DNA of 64,000 nt, taken from positions 3,724,501 through 3,788,500 of the forward strand of contig NZ_CANMXB010000001.1 in assembly GCF_947501785.1 (NCBI RefSeq), in the 5' to 3' direction. Below, piece by piece: positions 42,667 through 51,889 of this stretch (within the stretch, counting starts at the first letter, position 1; each line of letters starts with the position of its first letter). Under the pieces are notes generated by a model, which saw only the letters and a program-made list of their open reading frames with translations, was not told where the DNA came from and did not search any database. The position numbers and the translations under genes are program-made. The DNA comes from an uncultured Litoreibacter sp. Lineage in GTDB: Bacteria; Pseudomonadota; Alphaproteobacteria; Rhodobacterales; Rhodobacteraceae.

Positions 42667-43590
42667 ATGCTCACCAACGACCAGATCGCCCGGTTCAACC
42701 GAGACGGCTATCTGGTCGTAGAGGATTTGCTGACCGACAAGCTGCCCGCCCTGAAAGCGGAATATGCAGCGCTGCTGGACCGGTTATGTGCGGAATGGGG
42801 GATTGAGGGCGACAGCTTTGAGGAGAAGCTGATTGCGGCGTACCGCGCCGGGCATGATTGGCATCAGCCGATGGATATCTCGCTGCCGGGGGATCGCATC
42901 TATGCCGATACCCCGTTTCATATTGGCCCTGCCGTTTTCGACTTCATGACCGCGCCTGCATTGCTGGATGTGGTGGAAAGCCTGATTGGGCCTGAATTGG
43001 TGTCGAACCCCATTCAGCATGTGCGGATCAAACCTCCGGCGGTGGACCTGCATCGTGACGAGGTGCGGGCGCATATCACGGCCACCGATTGGCATCAGGA
43101 CCGCGCCGTTGGGCTGGAAGAGGCGGATGAGACCGACATGATCACCTGTTGGGTCGCCGTGACGGATGCGACGGTGGAGAACGGGTGTTTGCAAGTGCAG
43201 CCTTTCAACGGCCCGCAAGAGATATTGCCGCATTGTCCAAAGCAACAGACAGCGATTGCGGATGCGTTTGTCAATGAAGAGGGGGCCGTGCCTTTGCCCG
43301 TGAAAGCGGGGGGCATGGTGCTGTTTCACCCGCTGGTGCCGCATTCATCCTTAGTCAACACAACCGACGGCATCCGCTGGTCTTTCGACTTGCGATTCAA
43401 CAAATTGGGCCAGCCTACGGGGCGGGCGCATTTCCCGGATTTTGTGGCGCGGTCCAAGGCTGCGCCCGAGACTGAGATGCGCGATTGGCGGCAGTACAAA
43501 ACCATGTGGGAGGACGCCCGCGCGAGGCTTGCGGCGCAACCACATATCGATATTCACAGATGGCAATCAGACGCGCCCTATTGCGCGTAA
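42667..43590 (+). CDS. Phytanoyl-CoA dioxygenase (PhyH)-family protein 1
   Basis: A 307-residue Fe(II)/2-oxoglutarate oxygenase-like protein. The iron motif is WHQDRAV (H.D, around residue 140) and the distal His and Arg lie in FHPLVPHSSLVNTTDGIRW. The N-terminus LTNDQIARFNRDGYLVVEDL is typical of the family. It would hydroxylate a small substrate or remove a methyl group as formaldehyde. It is co-transcribed with the TRAP permeases (13 nt downstream). Confidence 0.87.
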   Translation: MLTNDQIARFNRDGYLVVEDLLTDKLPALKAEYAALLDRLCAEWGIEGDSFEEKLIAAYRAGHDWHQPMDISLPGDRIYADTPFHIGPAVFDFMTAPALLDVVESLIGPELVSNPIQHVRIKPPAVDLHRDEVRAHITATDWHQDRAVGLEEADETDMITCWVAVTDATVENGCLQVQPFNGPQEILPHCPKQQTAIADAFVNEEGAVPLPVKAGGMVLFHPLVPHSSLVNTTDGIRWSFDLRFNKLGQPTGRAHFPDFVARSKAAPETEMRDWRQYKTMWEDARARLAAQPHIDIHRWQSDAPYCA

Positions 43591-43605
43591 CCCGAAAGAA
43601 AACAG

Positions 43606-45111
43606 ATGAAAGACTATATCCGCCTTGATGCCGACGACAATGTCGTGACGGCCACCCGCGCTTTGGAGGTCGGGGTTGAGGTCGCCGATGGGAAGCGGAC
43701 CACAGCGTTGATCCCATCCGGCCATAAGGTGGCAATTCGCGCGATCCCGAAAGGCGACCAAATCCGCAAATACGCGCAGATGATCGGGGTGGCGTCGGAC
43801 CACATTGCGCCGGGTGAGCACGTGCATGTGCACAATTGCGACTTCGTGGCGACGGATCAGGACTATGAGTTCGGGACGGATATGAGGGAGGTTGTTCCTG
43901 CATCTGGTGATACTTTTTTGGGGTATCGGCGAGAGAACGGCGCGGTCGGGACGCGGAACTACATTGCGATTGTGACGAGCGTGAATTGTTCTGCCACTGC
44001 GGCACGCCGGATTGCGGATTACTTCACCCCTGAGCGTCTGGCGGATTATCCCAATGTGGATGGGGTCTGCGCCTTTGTTCATGGCACCGGATGCGGCATG
44101 GCTGATAGCGGCGACGGGTTTGAGGCCCTGCAACGCGTGATGTGGGGTTATGCCAAACACCCCAACCATGCGGGCGTTTTGATGGTTGGTCTGGGATGCG
44201 AAATGAACCAGATCGACTGGCTGCTGGAGGCCTACGGGCTAAAGGCGTCAGACACGTTTCAGGTGATGAACATTCAGGGCGTGGCCGGGTTGCAGCGCAC
44301 CATTGAGATGGGGATTTCGAAGATTGAGGCGATGTTGCCGATTGCCAATGAGGCGGTGCGGGAGGAATGCCCCGTGTCGGAACTGAAGGTGGCGTTGCAA
44401 TGCGGCGGCTCTGACGCGTGGTCGGGCGTGACGGCGAACCCGGCACTTGGGTATGCGTGCGATTTGCTGGCGGCGCAGGGCGGCACGGGGGTGTTGGCAG
44501 AGACGCCGGAGATTTACGGCGCCGAGCATTTGTTGACGCGGCGGGCGGTCTCGAGGGCCGAAGGGGAGCGGCTGATTGGGCTGATTGATTGGTGGAAGGA
44601 TTACACTGAGCGTAACCGCGGCTCGATGGATAACAACCCCTCGCCGGGAAACAAGAAGGGTGGGTTGACCACCATTTTGGAGAAATCGCTGGGGGCGGCG
44701 GCGAAAGGGGGGACGTCTCCGTTGACCGGCGTTTATAAATACGCGGAGCCGGTGACGGCGAAAGGGTTCACGTTCATGGACTCGCCGGGCTACGACCCCG
44801 CTTCGGTCACAGGCCAGATCGCGGGGGGCTGCAATGTGGTGGTGTTCACGACGGGCCGCGGCTCGGCCTTCGGGTCCAAGCCCGCGCCGACAATCAAGGT
44901 GGCGACCAACACCGAGATGTACCAGCGCATGACCGACGACATGGACGTCAACGCGGGCGACATGTTGTCGGGCGGCGTGACGTTGGAGGAGAAGGGGCGC
45001 GAGATTTATGAGCTGATCCTGAAGGTGGCCTCGGGTGAAGTGTCGAAGTCGGAGGCGCAAGGCCTTGGCGACTACGAATTCGTGCCGTGGCAGATCGGGG
45101 CGGTGATGTGA
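43606..45111 (+). CDS. uxaA: Altronate dehydratase (UxaA family)
   Basis: A 501-residue UxaA-type enzyme with an N-terminal SAF domain (about 1-85, KDYIRLDADDNVVTATRALE) and the C-terminal dehydratase domain: HGTGCGMADSGDGFE, VGLGCEMNQIDWL, NPSPGNKKGGLTTI and FTTGRGSAFGSKPAPTIKV. It removes water from D-altronate to give 2-keto-3-deoxygluconate, or acts on a related acid such as galactarate. Full length supports a true dehydratase. It overlaps the next gene by GTGA. Confidence 0.9.
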   Translation: MKDYIRLDADDNVVTATRALEVGVEVADGKRTTALIPSGHKVAIRAIPKGDQIRKYAQMIGVASDHIAPGEHVHVHNCDFVATDQDYEFGTDMREVVPASGDTFLGYRRENGAVGTRNYIAIVTSVNCSATAARRIADYFTPERLADYPNVDGVCAFVHGTGCGMADSGDGFEALQRVMWGYAKHPNHAGVLMVGLGCEMNQIDWLLEAYGLKASDTFQVMNIQGVAGLQRTIEMGISKIEAMLPIANEAVREECPVSELKVALQCGGSDAWSGVTANPALGYACDLLAAQGGTGVLAETPEIYGAEHLLTRRAVSRAEGERLIGLIDWWKDYTERNRGSMDNNPSPGNKKGGLTTILEKSLGAAAKGGTSPLTGVYKYAEPVTAKGFTFMDSPGYDPASVTGQIAGGCNVVVFTTGRGSAFGSKPAPTIKVATNTEMYQRMTDDMDVNAGDMLSGGVTLEEKGREIYELILKVASGEVSKSEAQGLGDYEFVPWQIGAVM

Positions 45112-46100
45112 GACTGCTGATCGCGGGTATCGGACTGATTGGCGCGCGGCATTTGCGGCATGCTTTGGAGATGCCCGGGGTCGAGGTCGTGGGGTGCATT
45201 GACCCCGCCTTGACGCAGCCGGATGTGCCGCATTTCGCGGCGATTGAGGATGTGGACGTGTCGGCGGACGCGATTGTGATCGCCACCCCATCACACCTGC
45301 ATGCCCGCCACGCAGAGGCTGCGGCTGTGCGCGGCTGGCATATGCTGATCGAGAAACCGGTGGCGCATAGCGTGGAGGCGGCAGAACGTATTTCGCGCGC
45401 GGCGCGGGCGGCGGGCGTGCAGACGCTGGTAGGCCATCACCGGCGGCACCATGCGGGGGTGGCGCAGCTGAAGGCTATGATTGAAGGCGGGGCGATTGGC
45501 GCACCGATTCTTGCCTCGATGATTTGGGCGATGAAGAAGCCGGACAGTTATTTCGAGGACAACTGGCGGTCTGGGGCGGATGGCTCGCCGGTGCTGATCA
45601 ATCTGGTCCATGAGGTCGATTTGCTGCGGCATTTATTCGGTGAGGTGGTCTCGGTCACCGGTGTCGGCTCAAACGCACAACGCGGGGCCGCGCGGGTGGA
45701 AAGCGGGGCGGTGAGTTTGATGTTTGAGAGCGGGTTGGCCGCATCGATTGCATTTGCTGACAGTGCGTTGAGCCCTTGGGGGTTTGAGGCCGGGACCGGG
45801 GAGAACCCAAATATCGGGACGACAGGCGAGGATTACCTGCGCATCAGTGGGAGCCGTGGGTCGATCGGGTTTCCGTCACTAACTGTGTGGGGTGGGGCGG
45901 AGGATTGGTCGCAGCCTGCGGTGCCTGAGGCTTGCACGGGCGAGAATAACGTGCCGCTCGTGGCGCAGCTAGAACATTTTGCGGAGGTCGTGGCTGGTCA
46001 CGCCACACCTTTGGTCAGCGCGGCGGATGCGACGGAAAGCCTGCGGGTGACGTTGGCGATTGAGGAGGCGGTTGCGCCACGTCGTGAGGTGGCGGCGTGA
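45108..46100 (+). CDS. Gfo/Idh/MocA-family oxidoreductase
   Basis: A 330-residue NAD(P)-dependent sugar oxidoreductase: VRLLIAGIGLIGARHLRHAL (Rossmann), ATPSHLHARHAEAAA, EKPVAHSVEAAERI (catalytic Lys) and a C-terminal beta-sheet domain. It starts at GTG 45108 within a GTGA overlap with uxaA, and ends in a GTGA overlap with the next gene. The substrate is unknown. Confidence 0.87.
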   Translation: MRLLIAGIGLIGARHLRHALEMPGVEVVGCIDPALTQPDVPHFAAIEDVDVSADAIVIATPSHLHARHAEAAAVRGWHMLIEKPVAHSVEAAERISRAARAAGVQTLVGHHRRHHAGVAQLKAMIEGGAIGAPILASMIWAMKKPDSYFEDNWRSGADGSPVLINLVHEVDLLRHLFGEVVSVTGVGSNAQRGAARVESGAVSLMFESGLAASIAFADSALSPWGFEAGTGENPNIGTTGEDYLRISGSRGSIGFPSLTVWGGAEDWSQPAVPEACTGENNVPLVAQLEHFAEVVAGHATPLVSAADATESLRVTLAIEEAVAPRREVAA

Positions 46101-46915
46101 CGTTGCGGGCAGGGCTAATCGGATCGCATATCTCGCGCACGCGGTTGCCGGCGGCGTTGGAGATCATGTGCGACGCGCATGGCCTGTCGCTCGCATTTGA
46201 GTTGATTGATACCGCCGAGCTGGCCGCATTTGACTTTGACGCCACGGTGCACGGGTTGACCAATCGCGGGTGGAACGGCGTGACGGTGACGCATCCCTAC
46301 AAGACCAATGCCGCACGCTATGCGGAGGACGGCATGCACCCGGATGTTGCGCATTTGGGGGCGTGTAACACGTTGATCTTTGGCGATTACCTGATCGGCT
46401 ACAACACGGATTACACCGGGTTTATGGCGGCGTTTGTGCGGGTCGAAGACCGTGGGCCGGTTGTGATGGTGGGGGCGGGCGGCGTGGCGCGCTCTATTGG
46501 CTCGGCTTTGGTAGCGCTGGGCGTCAAGGATCTGGCGATTTACGACACGGATACGCTGCGGGCGAAGGACCTCGCTTTCAGCATCGGCCCACCCGCCCGC
46601 GCCATCCCGGTGTCAGCGCTGCATGATACCGTGCGCACAGCGTCGGGTTTGGTCAACGCAACGCCGGTGGGCATGGTGGAATATCCCGGCTCCGCCTTTG
46701 ATCCAACGCTGATTGGCGGGCAGGTCTGGGCGTTTGACGCGGTCTACACCCCCACGGATACAGCCTTTCTGAACGCGTCGCAGGCGGCGGGGCTGGAATG
46801 TGTCACGGGCTTCGATCTGTTCCGCCATATGGCGATCCGCTCCTTCGCGGCCTACACTGGCTTTGCCGTAGACGCAGATGATATTTTGCCCAAGCTGGAG
46901 GCGCTCAGGCCATGA
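46097..46915 (+). CDS. Shikimate/quinate dehydrogenase-family protein (AroE-like)
   Basis: A 272-residue AroE-fold enzyme: LIGSHISRTRLPAALE (substrate site), the catalytic Lys in VTHPYKTNAARYA, YNTDYTGFMAAF and the Rossmann motif VMVGAGGVARSIGSALVAL. In a sugar-acid operon it may oxidise a quinate- or shikimate-like cyclic acid, or an unrelated substrate, and is unlikely to be the aromatic pathway enzyme. The start is GTG at 46097, sharing GTGA. Confidence 0.83.
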   Translation: MTLRAGLIGSHISRTRLPAALEIMCDAHGLSLAFELIDTAELAAFDFDATVHGLTNRGWNGVTVTHPYKTNAARYAEDGMHPDVAHLGACNTLIFGDYLIGYNTDYTGFMAAFVRVEDRGPVVMVGAGGVARSIGSALVALGVKDLAIYDTDTLRAKDLAFSIGPPARAIPVSALHDTVRTASGLVNATPVGMVEYPGSAFDPTLIGGQVWAFDAVYTPTDTAFLNASQAAGLECVTGFDLFRHMAIRSFAAYTGFAVDADDILPKLEALRP

Positions 46916-47802
46916 CGTTGGAAACCCTCACCCGCGACCAGAAGGCGTTCTATGAGGAGAACGGGTATCTGGTGCTGGAAAACCGCATACCAGAGGTCAC
47001 GCTGCAAGATATCCGTGACGAGATCGCCAAATATCAGGAGCAGGCGCGGGGGATGACGGCCCCGAACGCGGAGATTGACCTGGAAGACAGTCACACGCGC
47101 GACGACCCGCGGATCCGACGCATCAAGCTGCCGCATACCCATATCAAGGTGATGCGCGATCTGATGTATTCAGACCATGTGCTGGCCCCGGCGCGCGACC
47201 TCATTGGCCCGGCATTGCGGCTGCACACAACCAAACTGAACATGAAGATGGGGGGCTACGGTGCCGCCGTCGAATGGCATCAGGATTTCGCCTTCTACCC
47301 CCATACCAATGACGATGTATTGGCGATTGCGGTGATCATAGACGACATGGCCAGCGAGAACGGCCCGCTGATGGTGTTTCCTGGCTCGCACAAACACCCG
47401 ATTAACAACCACCATGTGGACGGGGTGTTTGCCGGGGCCATGGACCTGGAGGCTTGCGGCTACGACATCAAGGACGCGGTTGAGCTGACCGGGCCTGCAG
47501 GGTCCATTTCAATTCATCACGGGCGCATCGTGCACGGCTCGGCCCTCAATGTCAGCGACCGGGACCGGCGGCTTCTGTTTTACGAGATGATGGCCGCGGA
47601 TGCGTTCCCGATCATGGGGTCGATGACCAAATGGAACGGGATTGAGGATTACAACACACGGTTGCTTTGTGGTGATCCGGTGCTGGAGCCTCGCGTGGCC
47701 TCCATCGGCGCGCGCATACCCGCCCCGTTGCCCACCGAAGAGTTCACGATTTACGAAGTGCAAAAGCAGCTCAAGAACCGCAGTTTTGGAGTCGTGGAGT
47801 GA
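46912..47802 (+). CDS. Phytanoyl-CoA dioxygenase (PhyH)-family protein 2
   Basis: A 296-residue PhyH-like oxygenase. The iron motif is VEWHQDFAFYPHTN and the distal His/Arg region is HHGRIVHGSALNVSDRDRRL. The N-terminus DQKAFYEENGYLVLENRIPE is typical. It is only distantly related to the copy at 42667, so the operon has two different oxygenases. ATGA overlap upstream and GTGA overlap downstream. Confidence 0.87.
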   Translation: MTLETLTRDQKAFYEENGYLVLENRIPEVTLQDIRDEIAKYQEQARGMTAPNAEIDLEDSHTRDDPRIRRIKLPHTHIKVMRDLMYSDHVLAPARDLIGPALRLHTTKLNMKMGGYGAAVEWHQDFAFYPHTNDDVLAIAVIIDDMASENGPLMVFPGSHKHPINNHHVDGVFAGAMDLEACGYDIKDAVELTGPAGSISIHHGRIVHGSALNVSDRDRRLLFYEMMAADAFPIMGSMTKWNGIEDYNTRLLCGDPVLEPRVASIGARIPAPLPTEEFTIYEVQKQLKNRSFGVVE

Positions 47803-48899
47803 AGGTAGGCATTATCGGTCGCGGGCTGATGGGCTCTGCCGCCGCGCGGCATCTGGCCAAGGCGGGCGCCGATGTAACCTTGATTGGCCCGTCGGAGCCT
47901 GCGGACAAACGCAGCCATCGAGGTGCGTTCGGATCGCATTATGACGAGGGCCGGATTACGCGGCACAACGCCTCCAATCCGTTTTGGGTGGAGGTGTCGA
48001 AAGCCTCGATTGCGCGCTACGAGGAGATTGAGGAGGAGGGCGGCGTGGCGTTCTTCGCGGAAGTGGGCGCGCTGATGGCGGGGGGCGACGCGTGGATGGC
48101 GCGTGTAGATGCGGCGGCTGCTGCGCATGGGGTGGAAAGCCATGCATTGGACAGCGGCGGGCTTGCAGAGACCTTCCCATTTTTCGAGTTTCCCGGCGGG
48201 TATTCCGGAGCCTATGAGCGCCGCCGCGCCGGCCATGTCAGTCCACGCCGATTGGTCGCCGCGCAAACGGCAGCTGCCACGCGGCACGGGGCGACGCTGG
48301 TGGAGACCGAAGTCCGCAGCGTCACTGAGGGCGGCGCGGTCGAGACCAGCCAGGGCCGGATAAGCTTTGACCAAATACTGGTCACTGCAGGTGGCTGGAC
48401 GGATGCAATATTGGGGAGGCCCGCGATGCTGGATGTATATGCCCGCACTGTCGCCCTGTTTGAGATTGATGCGGGCGAGGCGGCACGGCTCAAAAGCATG
48501 CCCTCACTGGTCTGGGAAGCGCCGGAGGACCCGTATTTGCTGCCACCAATCATGTACCCGGATGGCAAAACCTATGTGAAATTGGGCGGCGACCCCGAGG
48601 ATGTGCGGCTGGACGGGCCGCAGGCTGTGGGCGACTGGTTCCGCTCTGGCGGCAACGCGGATGTGCGCGACCGGCTGGAAGAAATGATCCGCGCGTTGAT
48701 GCCCTCGCTGGACATTCGGAGCGTAACCATGGATGCGTGTGTGACCAGCTGGACGCCCGACCGGATGCCGGAAATCCGGCGACTGGGGGAGCGCGTCGCG
48801 GTGTGCACCGGCGGCAACGGCGCGGGCGCAAAATGTTCTGACGAATTGGGCCGACGCGGTGCTGCGCTGGTCGGCGAAAAAATAGGAGTGGCGGTATGA
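47799..48899 (+). CDS. FAD-dependent oxidoreductase (DAO/sarcosine oxidase type)
   Basis: A 366-residue flavoprotein of the DAO family: VGIIGRGLMGSAAARHLAKA (dinucleotide site), GAFGSHYDEGRITRH, DQILVTAGGWTDAILG, and the C-terminal SWTPDRMPEIRRLGERV with GGNGAGAKCSDELGR, where a covalent-FAD cysteine (KCSDE) could sit as in MSOX. It oxidises an N-methyl or secondary amine or an alcohol using oxygen. The start is GTG at 47799. Confidence 0.85.
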   Translation: MKVGIIGRGLMGSAAARHLAKAGADVTLIGPSEPADKRSHRGAFGSHYDEGRITRHNASNPFWVEVSKASIARYEEIEEEGGVAFFAEVGALMAGGDAWMARVDAAAAAHGVESHALDSGGLAETFPFFEFPGGYSGAYERRRAGHVSPRRLVAAQTAAATRHGATLVETEVRSVTEGGAVETSQGRISFDQILVTAGGWTDAILGRPAMLDVYARTVALFEIDAGEAARLKSMPSLVWEAPEDPYLLPPIMYPDGKTYVKLGGDPEDVRLDGPQAVGDWFRSGGNADVRDRLEEMIRALMPSLDIRSVTMDACVTSWTPDRMPEIRRLGERVAVCTGGNGAGAKCSDELGRRGAALVGEKIGVAV

Positions 48900-49777
48900 G
48901 TGAGATCGGATTTATCGGGCTGGGCCTGATGGGCGACGCGATGGTTCAGTGTTTGCAGAAAAAAGGCCATGCGCTGACGGTGATGGCAAATGTGTCACGC
49001 GGCAACGTGGAGGCCGCCGTTGGACGCGGCGCGGTCGAGGTCGGAACTGCCCGCGAGGTTGCCGCTGCCAGCGACATTGTGATGCTGTGTATGGGGACCT
49101 CGGATCAGGTGGAAAGCCGGATGAATGGCCCCGACGGGGTGATTGCGGGACTGCGCGACGGCGCTGTGGTCATTGATTTCGGCACCTCGTTGCCGGGCTC
49201 CACCCGCGCGCTGGGCGACGCCGTGGCGGCCGCCGGCGGCACCTATCTGGACGCGCCTTTGGGGCGGACGCCGGCCCATGCGGTTGACGGATTGCTGAAC
49301 ATCATGTGTTCGGGCGATAAGGCGGCGTTTGAAAAAGTGAAGCCGGTGTTGGAGGACTTGGGCGAGAACGTCTTCCACCTGGGCGCGCTGGGCTCGGGCC
49401 ACACCATCAAGTTGATCAACAACTTCTTCGGCATGACCGTGGCCAATGCCATGGCCGAGGCCTTCGCCATGGCCGACGCCCAAGGGGTGGAGCGCAAGGC
49501 GATTTACGACGTGATGAGCGCCGGGCCGTTGCATTCGGGGATGATGGATTTCGTGTCCGCCTACGGGGTTGAGGGTGACCCCAACAAGCTGGAATTTGCG
49601 ATCAAGAACGCGGCCAAAGACGTGGGATACTACGCCCAAATGGCCGACGACGCGGGCGTCGACAGCATCATGTCGCAATCGACGCTGAAGGCGCTGCAGA
49701 CGGCCCGCGACGAGGGGCGCGGCGACGACATGGTCAGCCAGATGGTAGATTTCTACGCCAAACGATTTAACGGCTAA
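48896..49777 (+). CDS. 3-hydroxyisobutyrate/tartronate semialdehyde dehydrogenase-family protein
   Basis: A 293-residue beta-hydroxyacid dehydrogenase: IGFIGLGLMGDAMVQCLQKK, the substrate motif AAGGTYLDAPLGRTP, and catalytic Lys in SGHTIKLINNFFGMT. It interconverts a hydroxy acid and its semialdehyde using NAD(P). It overlaps by 4 nt and is followed one base after its stop by an exporter. Confidence 0.88.
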   Translation: MSEIGFIGLGLMGDAMVQCLQKKGHALTVMANVSRGNVEAAVGRGAVEVGTAREVAAASDIVMLCMGTSDQVESRMNGPDGVIAGLRDGAVVIDFGTSLPGSTRALGDAVAAAGGTYLDAPLGRTPAHAVDGLLNIMCSGDKAAFEKVKPVLEDLGENVFHLGALGSGHTIKLINNFFGMTVANAMAEAFAMADAQGVERKAIYDVMSAGPLHSGMMDFVSAYGVEGDPNKLEFAIKNAAKDVGYYAQMADDAGVDSIMSQSTLKALQTARDEGRGDDMVSQMVDFYAKRFNG

Positions 49778-49778
49778 G

Positions 49779-50675
49779 GTGTCAAAGGTCGCCATTCTTG
49801 CGACCGAGGACCGCGCGCAGCTGGGCATCGCCATGATGCTGGGCGCGTGGTTCTTCTTCTCGCTGATTGACACGTCGGTAAAGTGGCTGGTTTTGGCGGG
49901 GCTGCCCGCGCTGCAGCTGGCCTTCATGCGGTACTTCGCGCATTTCTTCATCTCCACAGCGCTGGTTTTGCGGGGCGGGGCGGATTTGGAGCGGTTCAAG
50001 ACCGACAAGCCGGGATGGGTGGTGTTCCGCGCCTACCTGCTGACCTCGTCGACCGCGCTGAATTTCATCGCGCTGCTGTACCTGCCGTTGACCGTCACCG
50101 GCGCGATCATGTTCACCTCGCCAATCCTGGTGTGCTTGCTGGGCTGGCCGTTGCTGGGCGAACGTGCGGGGCCGTGGCGGGTGTTCGGCATTTGCATGGG
50201 GTTTGTGGGCGTATTGGTGGTGATGCGGCCCTTTGGGGCAGAGTTTCACTGGGCGATGCTGCTTTCGGTTCACAACGCCTTCGCCTTGGCGCTGTATTCG
50301 ATCATCACCCGCAAGCTGTCGGGGGTGGTCTCGACCGAAACGATGCAGTTCTACATGGGGGCGTTTGGCACCGCGGCGCTGCTGCCCTTTGCTGTGTGGC
50401 AATGGGTCAATCCGGCCACGGCGTTTGACTGGGTGATCATGTTCCTGCTGGGCATCTGGGGCTGGGCGGGTCACGAAATTCTGACGCGCGCGCACCGGTA
50501 TGCGGCGGCCAACACGTTGATGCCCTACACCTACTCGTTTCTGATCTTCCTGACCGCGTGGAGCTACCTGATCTGGGGGCATATCCCTGATTTTTACACG
50601 GTGCTTGGGGCTGCGATCATCATTGCGTCAGGCCTGCTGATCTGGGCCCGGGAGCGGCGGCGTCAGCCGGTGTAG
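49779..50675 (+). CDS. DMT-superfamily transporter
   Basis: A 298-residue inner-membrane protein with about ten helices of the EamA type (MMLGAWFFFSLIDTSVKWLV; LIFLTAWSYLIWGHIP). The start is GTG at 49779, 1 nt after the dehydrogenase TAA. It is the last gene of the plus-strand operon and its 3' end overlaps the convergent gene at 50663 by 13 nt. It may export a dead-end product or import the substrate. Confidence 0.87.
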   Translation: MSKVAILATEDRAQLGIAMMLGAWFFFSLIDTSVKWLVLAGLPALQLAFMRYFAHFFISTALVLRGGADLERFKTDKPGWVVFRAYLLTSSTALNFIALLYLPLTVTGAIMFTSPILVCLLGWPLLGERAGPWRVFGICMGFVGVLVVMRPFGAEFHWAMLLSVHNAFALALYSIITRKLSGVVSTETMQFYMGAFGTAALLPFAVWQWVNPATAFDWVIMFLLGIWGWAGHEILTRAHRYAAANTLMPYTYSFLIFLTAWSYLIWGHIPDFYTVLGAAIIIASGLLIWARERRRQPV

Positions 50676-51889
50676 CCAATTAGCTTTGCGAGGTCTGCTT
50701 TGGGCGTCTCGCCCGTGCAGGCGGCCTTGATATCTGCGGATTTCGGGTCGTCCACCACGCTGCCCGCCCATGTCTCGGAAATGGCGAAATCCATCCATGC
50801 CTCAACCGCCTTGCGGCACCACGGCGCGCGGCCGTCATGGGCCTCGATCGTGCCCAGAAGGCGCACTGGCAGTTTCAGTGTGCCGTCCATCGCGATCTGG
50901 CGCAGCCGGTGTTTCAGTGCGGGGTTGGCAAAGCGGTCGAGCAGGGCGGCCCGGTAGTTCTCCGTCTCGATGCCTGATGGCAGCGTGGCGCTTGCCTCGT
51001 CGAAGATACCGTTGACCAGCGCGCGCAATTCAGGCTCTGCAATGGCCTGATGCACATATTCAAAGCCCGCGAGCGTACCGGCATAGGCGAGCGCGGAATG
51101 CGCGCCGTTCAAAAGCCGCAGCTTGCGCAGCTCGTAGGGGGTCGCGTCAGTGACAATCTGCGCGCCAACCTTGTCCCAAGCCGGGCGCGGGGTGACGAAG
51201 CGGTCTTCGATGACCCATTCGCAGAACGTCTCGGTCTCGACGGGAGAGGCGCAGCGCATATCCTTGTTTGCAACATGGTTGCGCAACGCATCTGTCGTGG
51301 CTGGCGTGATCCGATCGACCATGGTGTTTGGAAAGCTTGTTTCGGGCCAGTTTTTCTTCCCCATCGCGCCTGCGAAGCGGTCCAAAGCCGTGCTTAAGCT
51401 GTCCCCGTTTGCAGAGAGGTTGTCGCAGGAGATGATCGTGACCGGGGCGTCGCGCTTTTGCAGCGCGTGAAACAAGTATGAATAGACGGTAGTTGGCGTC
51501 CCGGCGAGGTCGGCCCGAATGGCGGCGTGGTCCAGGTCAAGCTGGCCGTCCGGGCCGAGATGGTAGCCCTTTTCGGTGACTGTAAGCGTGATGATGTCGG
51601 CCTTGATCGCGGCATTCAACACTGCCTCTTGCGCGGTTGTGTCATTTGGGTCGGCGAAGAGGATATCGTCCAGCACGGAGATACGGTCGAGCGTTTCGCC
51701 TGCGGCATCACGGATAGCGAGCGTGTAGTCGAACCCTTGCGGGTTGAGCGTGTCGCGCATGGCAGGGCTGCGCAGGGAGACGCCTATTATGGACCAGTCT
51801 TCGCCTGCTGCAAGGTTGGCGTGATGGGTGTACCACGCCTGATGGGCGCGATGAAAATTGCCGATGCCGAAATGCAGAATTTCGGTCAT
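50663..51889 (-). CDS. uxuB: Mannitol dehydrogenase-family protein, fructuronate reductase-like (UxuB)
   Basis: A 408-residue long-chain alcohol dehydrogenase: LHFGIGNFHRAHQAWYTHHA (N-terminal), DFVTPRPAWDKVG-like motif (RFVTPRPAWDKVG), catalytic Lys region KLRLLNGAHSALAYAG. It reduces fructuronate or tagaturonate to mannonate or altronate. It is shorter than typical UxuB (about 480 residues) but keeps the catalytic residues. It overlaps the uxaC gene by 4 nt. UxuB and UxaB cannot be told apart from sequence alone. Confidence 0.82.
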   Translation of the reverse strand: MTEILHFGIGNFHRAHQAWYTHHANLAAGEDWSIIGVSLRSPAMRDTLNPQGFDYTLAIRDAAGETLDRISVLDDILFADPNDTTAQEAVLNAAIKADIITLTVTEKGYHLGPDGQLDLDHAAIRADLAGTPTTVYSYLFHALQKRDAPVTIISCDNLSANGDSLSTALDRFAGAMGKKNWPETSFPNTMVDRITPATTDALRNHVANKDMRCASPVETETFCEWVIEDRFVTPRPAWDKVGAQIVTDATPYELRKLRLLNGAHSALAYAGTLAGFEYVHQAIAEPELRALVNGIFDEASATLPSGIETENYRAALLDRFANPALKHRLRQIAMDGTLKLPVRLLGTIEAHDGRAPWCRKAVEAWMDFAISETWAGSVVDDPKSADIKAACTGETPKADLAKLIGYTG

